DNA from: Cyclostephanos tholiformis
Taxonomy: Eukaryota; Bacillariophyta; Thalassiosirophyceae; Thalassiosirales; Thalassiosiraceae
DNA length: 18,882 nucleotides
Reading direction: 5' to 3'
NCBI GenBank assembly: GCA_036939975.1
Contig: JALLPB010000262.1
Coordinates: 1-18,882, forward strand
Shown: positions 9,436-17,114 of the stretch, one piece after another
Layout of the letters: each line of letters starts with the position of its first letter
Position numbering within the stretch: position 1 is the first letter of the stretch
Translations under genes and position numbers: made by a program
The notes under the pieces: generated by a model
Databases searched by the model: none
Seen by the model: only the letters and a program-made list of their open reading frames with translations
Told to the model about the DNA's origin: nothing

Positions 9436-11292
9436 CTAATCCAATTTCGCCCAATACTTGATAGCTTCAACAAAAACCGGTGGCTCCGCAGACATCCAAA
9501 ACTTTTCTGTCAGACGATTGGTAGTTTTATCCCACTGTTCTTGTGACTTTTTCAAGAACAACAATGGTGCCCCAGCAACAGCAAGCCCACCAACCGCCAA
9601 AGCCGGAAGAAGCACAGCATGTGCGGCAGCCACAGATAAGGTAATCATGGTCGCGGATTTTCCCCATCCAACTGATGTCGAAACTAGATACACTGCAGCC
9701 TGGAGAGTAGACCACCTACCCGTCTTGCACCAAACTGCAATACACTCACTGTTACTGTAAAAGACGTGATAGGGTGGGAGTTCTTCCTCATGTTCCAAAA
9801 CGAAGTGGGTGCGAGCTAACACTAGTCTGGCAGAGTCACTTTTGGGTAATTCCCTCTCAGGTTGATCCCCTGGTGAGTTGATTGAAAATACAGATTGTCC
9901 ATTGCTCAACGGCATTGATGACCCCTTTTGCTTATGTGGTCTATAACCAGGTCTAATCCACTCAGGTTCCCCTTCAACGTTCCTTTCGTCATCGCTACAA
10001 GATAGCTCAGCATCAGTTTCTTTAGAGACAATCTCCTGCATGCTTTCTTTCGTATTTTGTGGTTTTCCAGAAAGAAGGGATGTGAAAAATCCAAGCGTTT
10101 TATTGTTGGATTTTTCTCCTTGACCTCCAATGTAGTTTATCTTTGACCACTTTCGAATTTCTTTCGGATCTGTCACAACAACTACATTTAAGCGCTTCTT
10201 TTGCTTTGGTTTAATCTTCTCCCAAGCTGCCATGATCACGTCATGCGAGTCATCCTTTGATTCGTCTTCTGACCAGGTCGTCAGATTTTTGTCACAAGCA
10301 GCTCTTTGGTATGATGATGCCAAGCCAAAGTCGGCGATAACGACACAGTTTCGTCCTGCCTCTAAAACGATGCCGTGAATTTGAATGGGGTATAGAACAG
10401 GAAGCAGCTCCCATCTTATAATGTGGTCACCGGCTTCGAAGCCATGATTTGCTAATCCCTCCGACGGTATGTTGTCATCAGGAGCCTCAGGTGCAAAACT
10501 TTTGAGCATCGAAAACCACAATATTTGAAGCGACTGACACTCGAAGCAAAATCTCCACGTTTCATTGTTATCGTTTCTCGTGATGTCTATTTCGAAGGGG
10601 GTGGGGCCGGAATCATCCCCTGGATCTCGAGTGTGCACTGTCACACCCCCTACATTTGGGCTCTTGTCTTTATCGAAAGAACTAGAAGACAACGGGGTGC
10701 CACCATCTCGATCACCGTCTGTGCACAGCCGACACTTCAAATAAAGTTGCCCTCGTGGCTCGTGATTGGTATCATATACCCAGGGACTTTTTTTGGGACT
10801 TATTGAATGTAATGGATCATATTTTATCCCATCCTTACCCAATTCATAGTAACGCAACATTCCAGATTCGAGCAGGACAACACGGCGTTTCTCCCATTCA
10901 TTCGTCAAAAAACCAAAAGAATACTTCCCCAGCCCAGATCGCTGCTTCCAAACAATATCTTCAAGCAGTATCTTATCAGAAATGGAGGAAGGGGTTAAAT
11001 TGTTGGTAGAGGTTTCCAATGCAGCTAAGATATTGTCGTTATTGTGTTCAGCATCACCACGACCAGCATACACACCGACGTCTTCAACTGGTTTGCCGCT
11101 TTCAGGTCTAGCCCAATTTTGTTGATACTTGGGAGGAATCGACGGAGCCGATGGCGGAACACCAGCATTTCCCCACATAAGATGATCGAGGTCATCAGTA
11201 GGCAGGCGAACTCGCCAATACTCGGGGTCTTTTTTTGTCCCAGCAGGATGGGGGACATTTTCGCCGTAATCTTCTTCTACATGGTCCCTCAT
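9436..11292 (-). CDS. PH-domain plus LRAT/NlpC-P60-like membrane protein (618 aa)
   Basis: An intronless gene. The start ATG (11290-11292) is fixed by an in-frame TGA 12 bases upstream (11305-11307) and has A at -3. Order of parts: a disordered N-terminus (1-105); a PH-like domain (about 110-265) with WKQRSG, a VVLLESGMLRYYE strand pair and a closing WRFCFECQS...LWFSML helix; an LRAT-type H-box (GDHIIRW at 288-294, IHGI with His306); an approximately 195-residue acidic/basic spacer; the second LRAT box (NSECIAVWCKTG, 514-525); and a hydrophobic Ala/Val/Leu-rich segment (about 546-580), probably one membrane span or a hairpin. LRAT/NC-domain relatives use Cys after the Asn of this box; here that position is Ser515. 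PH domains bind phosphoinositides or proteins, and LRAT-type domains transfer or hydrolyse acyl groups. The joint function is unknown, and the Ser casts doubt on ordinary catalysis. Confidence 0.85.
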   Translation of the reverse strand: MRDHVEEDYGENVPHPAGTKKDPEYWRVRLPTDDLDHLMWGNAGVPPSAPSIPPKYQQNWARPESGKPVEDVGVYAGRGDAEHNNDNILAALETSTNNLTPSSISDKILLEDIVWKQRSGLGKYSFGFLTNEWEKRRVVLLESGMLRYYELGKDGIKYDPLHSISPKKSPWVYDTNHEPRGQLYLKCRLCTDGDRDGGTPLSSSSFDKDKSPNVGGVTVHTRDPGDDSGPTPFEIDITRNDNNETWRFCFECQSLQILWFSMLKSFAPEAPDDNIPSEGLANHGFEAGDHIIRWELLPVLYPIQIHGIVLEAGRNCVVIADFGLASSYQRAACDKNLTTWSEDESKDDSHDVIMAAWEKIKPKQKKRLNVVVVTDPKEIRKWSKINYIGGQGEKSNNKTLGFFTSLLSGKPQNTKESMQEIVSKETDAELSCSDDERNVEGEPEWIRPGYRPHKQKGSSMPLSNGQSVFSINSPGDQPERELPKSDSARLVLARTHFVLEHEEELPPYHVFYSNSECIAVWCKTGRWSTLQAAVYLVSTSVGWGKSATMITLSVAAAHAVLLPALAVGGLAVAGAPLLFLKKSQEQWDKTTNRLTEKFWMSAEPPVFVEAIKYWAKLD

Positions 11293-11869
11293 TATGGATG
11301 TGGTTCAACGCCAAACGCCCTATCGTACGCCAAAGCCTCGCATTACAGATAAAGTTGGCGAGCGCGGCGCCAACGAATAATTTGTAGACACCGACTGCGA
11401 CGGACAGTGATGAGTCGGCGGCAGCAGCAACGTGACAGCTGTGGCGGCAACAGAAAAGGTGGACGGCCGGAAAAAATATTAGGTATCTCTCAATAAACAT
11501 TTTTTTGTCCTACGATAAGCGTTACCGAAATTAATTTTGTGCCTGTGTGTCACAAACTCAAATAATAAGTGATAGGTATTTATGTGTTTGTGTATCACAC
11601 AAACTTGCCACCCCCAAATTTTATTTACTTATTTTTGTGCATTGACACAAACCTATCTAGTCCGTGATGCAATTTTATTGTATTTTTCGTGCTTTTCTCA
11701 ATATTACCATACACCAACCAAATAAAATTGAGCATCACTCCCCCATCTTTCTGTCAGCCGACATCTGCCATCCTTCCCCTTTGCCCCAACAGCTATCATG
11801 CACTCCTCGCATCGCCTTCTACTTCTTTACTTGCCCATCAGCGAAATAAAGCGAAGGCAAGGAGGGCTT
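11293..11869. other. Intergenic region with palindromic repeat cluster
   Basis: The first 100-200 bp presumably contain the promoter and leader of the minus-strand gene. Around 11530-11660 the sequence is dense in TTTGTG...CACAAA arms, including a clean hairpin at 11587-11603, followed by a CTTGCC...CCCCAAATT stretch related to sequence near 14767-14790 in inverse orientation. The short open frames here have no recognisable domains, and I see no gene. Confidence 0.55.
11587..11603. repeat. Short hairpin TTTGTGT-ATC-ACACAAA
   Basis: Perfect 7-base arms with a 3-base centre. It belongs to the same small palindrome family as 168-180 and 14698-14714. Its placement between genes and next to other TTTGTG arms suggests a remnant of a miniature element. 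Confidence 0.55.
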
Positions 11870-12991
11870 AGAAGAAGCACTTCAGTACAGGAAGGGTTTC
11901 TTCCGAAGTCACTCTATTGAGAAGCGACATCGACGGTATCAAAAAATTCCACAAAGTGCTTTGATCCCCCTGAAGCTCTCTCCATTGCAAAATTACTTGC
12001 ATTGCAAAATGATCAAGCATACATCACAATGATGGGCTTTGACTGCGAGGAGACTTTTGACAGGCTCCTATGTTTTCTCTGATGTATAATGGCCACATGC
12101 CTTTTGACAAGTCAGGATGTATTATTGAGTTTGATTACACTCGAGGGCGAAAGAGGGAAGTTTGGCTGGCAAATACTTTGGGACTGGTATTAGTATGGAC
12201 ACAAACCAAAGGGTCATTAAATGTTCTTCAGCTTGATTCGGACTCACCTATTCAAACCTATCTATTTATTTGCGATTCGGAATTCGACTTTTTGTTGAGA
12301 CTTCTCAGCAAGATCCGATGGCACAAGTGTCCCTCCCATCAACAGAGGAAATCAACTGACATCCATTGCTACAGGACTGCTGGGCTGTGATTGATTGGCT
12401 GAATCTGAAGCTGTATATTCAGCAGGCAGGTAGTGCAAAGATCCAAGAGAGATTTTACAATGGCTGGATGCACGACCATTATGTAACTTTTGTATTTTGT
12501 ATCTGTCCTGACAGAACCATTCCAATTGCATTTTTCAATGTCTCAAGATCCATCCATGACAGCCAGGTTGTGGAGTTAGGACAAATATACAGAAAACTTG
12601 AGAGAGTGTACAGGACAATGGAGGGAAGTGCTGTGTTGACTCGGCATTTGGTATTCTGCAGAGGGATTACCTCCTGAAATTGGGCCCGGACCTGTTATGA
12701 TCTTCAACACCAACACAATATGAGCAAATTCTTGAGCATCAAATTAGAAAACAGGCTACCTCAGAATGGCAGACTGCAGAGTGGGGGATGCTGCTGATGA
12801 TGATGCAGGCTTCTTTTCCATGAGCGAAAGATCGATTCATTTATGAAGAGCGAGGTGAGCAACAAATCATGATGAAGATGTTTGTGTTGCTGTACTATAA
12901 TATGCGAGCACAAACAGTTGGCATAATTCAAATACAAAATACTTATATGCCGCACCTAGGCCATAATGTGCACAAAGATGTTTGGTTTTAA
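11870..12991 (+). pseudogene. Decayed DDE transposase (DDE_Tnp_4 / PIF-Harbinger-like)
   Basis: Recognisable transposase sequence continues through at least three reading frames. The first piece ends at TGA 12080-12082, the next runs in another frame to about 12235, and a third runs from about 12237 with an internal TGA at 12357-12359 to about 12628. A further shift enters the VDSAF region (from 12629), with more stops and a tail ending at TAA 12989-12991. Diagnostic pieces are AYITMMGFD, PFDKSG, GRKREV, NGWMHDHYVT, the catalytic-type SIHDSQV, CCVDSAF and ATSEWQTAEWG. The element is dead in cis. The 5' limit is approximate and I could not find its terminal repeats. Family assignment rests on memory of diatom DDE endonuclease proteins. 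Confidence 0.8.
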
Positions 12992-13149
12992 TTTTACCAG
13001 TCATCTTTGTAGAAGTCCCATGATGGCATGGGAGGTGGGGGATTTCAGAGATAACTAATAAAGTAGTAGTCAAACTAATCAACTAATTTTAGTCTATTAG
13101 GTATTGCTAATAATAATTTAGATAACAAATATATACATATATATCCTAC

Positions 13150-13151
13150 TA
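13150..13151. repeat. TA target-site duplication, left
   Basis: The dinucleotide TA directly precedes the left terminal repeat of the MITE at 13152-13592 and is matched by TA at 13593-13594. A TA duplication is the hallmark of Tc1/mariner-type integration. Confidence 0.65.
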
Positions 13152-13592
13152 CTCTGTCCCACAATTATTTGTGCATTACGCTGCACAGACATGTCCCACA
13201 CATTTTATAGTACTTGTATTTAAAGATTCCTTAGTAAAAATGCAATTTTGGTAAAAGTTACATTCTGCATTTTAAGCACAGAGGTGTTGGTACATAGGAA
13301 TAGATACATACAATAAGAATGATGAGAATTGTCATTTTTGGGGGGCATGCCATATTTTTTGACAACTTGACCTAAGTTAGCTACTATGGTATTCTATCCT
13401 ACGGGGGGAAAAAGCTGATAAGGAGAATTGAACTGCAGCATGATTTTATTGTTTCCAGAAGTCGCCAATGCAACCATTGAATTCAGCGCAAAATTTAGCA
13501 TTTTTTTATGTAGTAAAGTCATCCTCTGAATCTTAACACAGCCCTTAGTCCAAGCAAAAAACTGCAAACGTATGAATAATTGTGGGACAGAG
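13152..13592. mobile_element. 441-bp MITE, Tc1/mariner (Stowaway-like) type
   Basis: The left end CTCTGTCCCACAATTATT is an exact 18-base inverted match to the right end (13575-13592). Similarity then fades over the next 15 bases or so. Both ends abut TA (13150-13151 and 13593-13594). The size, TA duplication and a CTC...GTCCCA-type end resemble Stowaway MITEs mobilised by Tc1/mariner transposases. The inside has no transposase; a 72-codon minus-strand frame (13394-13612) crosses the right boundary and is probably chance. The perfect ends suggest it is younger than its neighbours. Confidence 0.8.
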
Positions 13593-13594
13593 TA
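13593..13594. repeat. TA target-site duplication, right
   Basis: TA immediately after the right terminal repeat, pairing with 13150-13151. Confidence 0.65.
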
Positions 13595-13659
13595 GCAAAT
13601 TGCTGGGGGCATTGGAACTAGGCTACGTGTTGCTGTTTCCCTCTTCGCTTTTTATTCAT

Positions 13660-14215
13660 TATTGCTTTAACACAAGGTTCATTATGTTCCTTTGTTCATG
13701 CACATCCTCACATGCCATTGCCATCTTCTTGCAACGAAGCTGGTACTCCCGATCTCTCTGCTCCATATCCATGTGGTTTTGCATCATCATCATGTGCATC
13801 ATATTTCTGAAGGTGAACCCATCTCATTCACCATCATCACTTGCATTAGAAGGGGACTTTTGGGGGATTCTCAAGGGCTGTGTTAATGCTTTACTTCTCT
13901 CCCTCCCCCCCCTTGACCACACACCAGACCCTTTTCTTCTATCACTAGACATGCTAGATGTTACAGTACTTGCTGTGGCTGCTCCTATTACTGGCTAATC
14001 TGCCTCAACATCATCACCAAGCATAGCACCATCCTTGCCTTTGATGTCACCCTCATCACCAAAGAGGCTGGCAGGGTTTACGCCTAGGCTTGTCCCACCT
14101 CCTCAATCACAATTCATGAAAACATTGGCATTGGAATCAACTCTGCAGTCCTCATTGGAATCCTTCCCCTCACTTCCTTTGCCCCCTTTGACTCTTTCCT
14201 CTTTGTCACCCCCCT
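13660..14215 (-). pseudogene. Decayed minus-strand coding remnant (possible transposon partner protein)
   Basis: On the minus strand one frame (with internal stops and at least one shift) reads like the disordered end of a protein. It has an acidic piece ending SLFGDEGDIKGKDGAM, then GDDVEAD, a Ser/Thr-rich segment (TASTVTSSMSSD), a basic piece, and a final Met/Gln/Arg-rich coiled segment starting MMMQNHMDMEQRDREYQL and ending near 13660. PIF/Harbinger-type elements carry a second Myb/SANT-like protein, and diatom versions that I recall end in comparable Met/Gln/Glu-rich helices. The plus-strand 138-codon frame over the same DNA (13582-13998) is the shadow. Coding origin is likely; identity is a guess. 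Confidence 0.45.
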
Positions 14216-14234
14216 GCTAACATCAAATCCGTTG

Positions 14235-14277
14235 CAGCTAAATTCAAATATATGCCATATTCAAAACTAGCTGCAGA
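14235..14277 (-). repeat. Dispersed repeat fragment, inverted partner of 99-144
   Basis: The reverse complement aligns with 99-144 at 39 of 43 positions plus a 3-base gap. This copy has TG or CA at three places where the other copy has CG, as expected after CpG deamination. Similar TTTGAATTTA-like pieces follow to about 14480. Confidence 0.7.
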
Positions 14278-14697
14278 CATTATAGAGACAGTATCTTTGA
14301 TAGTAGATGGCATAAATTCAAATTTACAGGCTAGTTTAACCATGTAATATCGAATTTGTGCTTCTAAAAGTTTCACAAAATGACTAAATATCTTGTAAAT
14401 TTGAATTTAAATAGTTCAGATAAACTGTAAATTCGAAAATACGAAGGTGACCTGTCTGTAGTGTTGAATTTACAAAACCTGGTACAGATCTACCCCTCAT
14501 TGAGCCATCCATCACCTTTACAATTGCATAATACGTCTGTTTTGCAACAAGAATATGATGCAGAATATTAGCTGGTTCCAAACCTGCTCCCACTCAGTAC
14601 TAATGTTGGGAACAAATTCTTCAACAGAATATGCTAGACTTTCAAGCTCAGGTCTTGGCCATGGCTGAATAGGAAGGAGGCACTGCATGCAGAAGAT

Positions 14698-14714
14698 TTT
14701 TGTGATACACAAAA
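14698..14714. repeat. Short hairpin TTTTGTG-ATA-CACAAAA
   Basis: Perfect 7-base arms, directly abutting the 45-bp repeat copy at 14715-14759. The composite (hairpin, unique core, GTGTATCACA arm) looks like a miniature inverted-repeat element of about 60-70 bp. Confidence 0.55.
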
Positions 14715-14759
14715 GTAAGTTTATTTGCGATGGGATTAGCAAGATTTAAGTGTATCACA
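14715..14759 (+). repeat. 45-bp dispersed repeat, copy 2
   Basis: Gap-free direct match (38 of 45) to 584-628. It is followed by CAAACACAAA, which mirrors the TTTGTGTTTG arm near 162-171. It is bounded on the left by the hairpin at 14698-14714. Confidence 0.65.
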
Positions 14760-16203
14760 AACACAAAGATAATTTGGGGGAATGCTCCAGTACTGTACAA
14801 ACATTTGGTATCTTAACTTTCTCAAATCAAATTGTGAGTCTACTTTTAAGTGGTCATCTTGCAAATGCCAATCCTTGCTACACTATCCTACATACAATTG
14901 TACTTGGTAAAAAATCCAACACGGGTGAGAATTATGTTCCAATTTTAGGTTTCAACCATGGCGGCCGGTGGCTTTGGCCCCAATCATGGTCTGTGGCATA
15001 AGGATACCCCAAGTAAGTGCATTGTCATCATCCCAAGATCCGGGGGGATGATGTGAGTGCTTGGTTTGATCTGAATCAAACCAAAACAGCCTGAACATTG
15101 TACCATATGTAAATAGCAAATTTTGCATGACAGATTTTTTGGAAAGTAATATCAACAATCAATTCTACTAATCACCTAAATAACTCAGTGTAATATCTAA
15201 ATAACTCAGTATAATATTAGCCATATTTGTCCAAGTTAGGGGTATCATCCTCCATAAATTCTTCTTGCATGGTGTCTTTGTCTTGTTGCTGGTGTTATGG
15301 TGCAAGACAATGTGGGGCACAATGTCACACCAATAACCTTCTCTTTGGGTTATTTTTGTGCCAAGTTTTACATACGATGAGCTTGTGATGTCACAAGAAC
15401 GGCCACAACATACAACAACTGCCACAAACTCCATGACCATTGTAGCGGAGCCGCATACCCCTCCAGTGGCAAGAATTCAATGAATCCAAGCAATCAAAGA
15501 TGTGGGCGACCCAGGTAACTTGTAAAATATTAGATATTAATATATTTCTACTGACATCTGTATTTTTACAAAATCTATTGCCGCCAAGGTCAATGGTCGC
15601 CAAATTGGCATCCATTGTCGTTGGCGGGCGCCCATATCTTACAAATAGACTAAAAATATAGCAAAGATTATTATTGTAGCTTTTCATTAGTCTAAATTAT
15701 GTATTACTATGTTAATTATCTATGTTTACTGTTGGATATGCGGCAGTTATATCACACAGCATATGCAATTTTGCAAGAAAGCAGTATATAGGCCGTAGCC
15801 GCATTTTCGATTTAATAGATATTCCTGCATAGAGATCATATCCGAGTGCACCATCCCTCTTCCTATCTTCAAGAGGATTCTGCCGATGTGTGGAACATCA
15901 TTTGGGCTCAGTTGGTTCAAAAGATATCATCACCAACCCTTTACAAAAAACAAAAACAGCGTGCATTATTTTTGTTAGTGTTTTTTTTGCCTAACAAACA
16001 CAAACACAAAACCACCCCCAATAAGAGCACGAACTGGTGTGCCAAAAAAAGTATTAGATTGGATTAATGGAGGAATCATACTAAAAACTATTTGTGCACC
16101 TGCCGGGAATTAGAGTTCCTCTCTTTCTGAAAAGTGCTGTTTTGATTGTTATTGCTGCATGTCTGATGGTAGGTCAATGGCAAAATTGTCCATGAAAATG
16201 AAA
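14760..16203. other. Gene-poor AT-rich stretch
   Basis: No intact gene was found. The minus-strand frame 15168-15440 contains a W-x-x-IV-x-x-H...KTKTPCKKNLW pattern that faintly recalls the Myb/SANT-like proteins of PIF/Harbinger elements. If real, it would fit upstream of the minus-strand remnant at 13660-14215, but the evidence is thin. A 21-bp tandem duplication lies at 15177-15218, and TTGTTAGTG / AACAAACAC arms lie near 15970-16010. Confidence 0.4.
15177..15218 (+). repeat. 21-bp tandem duplication
   Basis: Two adjacent 21-base units beginning TAAATAACTCAG differ at only two positions. It is a small recent tandem repeat in AT-rich intergenic DNA; no function is apparent. Confidence 0.75.
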
Positions 16204-16213
16204 TGTACCTCCA

Positions 16214-16471
16214 TTGCTGGCCATTTTGATGGCCTTCCAGATGCGCCGGTGTGATGCTGGGCATATCACCCAATATAGAAGGGTCAGGGCTTCACTCAAA
16301 GCCAATGGATGCTACTATTGGGCAAGAATTTGCTCCAAATTGCACCAGCGGCCACCAAGGTCTGCTGCAAAAAAAACTGACAAAAATGCACCATACTTGC
16401 TGGCCATTTTGCTGGCTGTGGTGATGCACCAGTACAATACCAAGCATATTGCCCAATGGAGGGGGGTTGAT
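16214..16471 (+). repeat. Diverged direct repeat, period 183 bp (exactly 61 codons)
   Basis: Positions 16214-16288 and 16397-16471 match at 50 of 75 bases without gaps. The offset is 183 bp, so both copies stay in one open frame (16214-16483, stop at 16481-16483): LLAILMA...HITQYR and LLAILLA...HIAQWR. Either this is a fossil of a protein with 61-residue repeats or an old DNA duplication that happens to stay in frame. No domain is recognised, and the frame has no good start codon. Confidence 0.5.
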
Positions 16472-16909
16472 GCATCTGGGTGAGTAATGTGGCCAATAAT
16501 AGTGCTTGGACACATATGCCCTGGGTTTTTCCAAGTTTTTTCATCATCAACCGACTGGAAAGGGGGCTGGGGTGACAATGAGGCCCCTAATAACAATAGG
16601 GATATGACATATCAATCAAATGGGAAGGAGTTAAGGAAAATGATCTGATACTTGGCTGGGATGACTAACATAGTACATAACATTATGATGATTGATTTCA
16701 AAATTGCATCGTATTGACTTCATAGCATAAGGGTCTTGGTTTTTGGACACAGCAAAACTCATAAAATGTGATGTTTTACGAGTTTTTGCCCCACATTGGC
16801 TTGCACCATACCTGGTGCTACTACCCTTGTCTCCCCTTACAAGGTTGTAATTCTTGGTCTTGATTATGGAATCATTATTGTTGCACACAATCATTGTAAT
16901 TGCAATGAG

Positions 16910-16928
16910 ACAATGGCATTGCCATTGT
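16910..16928. repeat. Hairpin ACAATGGCA-T-TGCCATTGT
   Basis: Nine-base perfect arms around one base. A near-identical hairpin with a 4-base loop lies at 17339-17362. It is probably a by-product of CAATGG/CCATTG-rich sequence in this area. Confidence 0.5.
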
Positions 16929-16984
16929 TTCAAGCGACCTCTCCCATCATTGTGTTGGTTCCTCCCACAATGCCTAAGGTTGAA

Positions 16985-17114
16985 GCATCAAATGGCAATG
17001 ACAGCAACAATGAAGACAATTACAAAGACAGCAAATGGTCATCCGATGGTCAAAGCATCAAATGATGATGACAACAATGATGAAGATAATGATGAAGACA
17101 GCAATTGGTCATCC
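16985..17114 (+). repeat. Two 60-bp direct repeats separated by 10 bp
   Basis: Copies at 16985-17044 and 17055-17114 share 49 of 60 bases; both start GCATCAAATG and end GGTCATCC. On the plus strand they read as acidic Asn/Asp/Ser-rich peptide (ending DSKWSS and DSNWSS), but the 70-bp period shifts the frame between copies. This suggests a degraded low-complexity coding repeat or a non-coding minisatellite. Confidence 0.6.

Noticed and set aside
13582..13998. 138-codon plus-strand frame with hydrophobic runs, possible membrane protein
   Set aside because: It overlaps the MITE end and is the complement of the more convincing acidic and Met/Gln-rich minus-strand remnant.
15168..15440. Myb/SANT-like gene on the minus strand
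   Set aside because: Only a W...H...K-rich spacing is suggestive. It is too short and degenerate to list as a gene, so it is mentioned only as context for the nearby relic.
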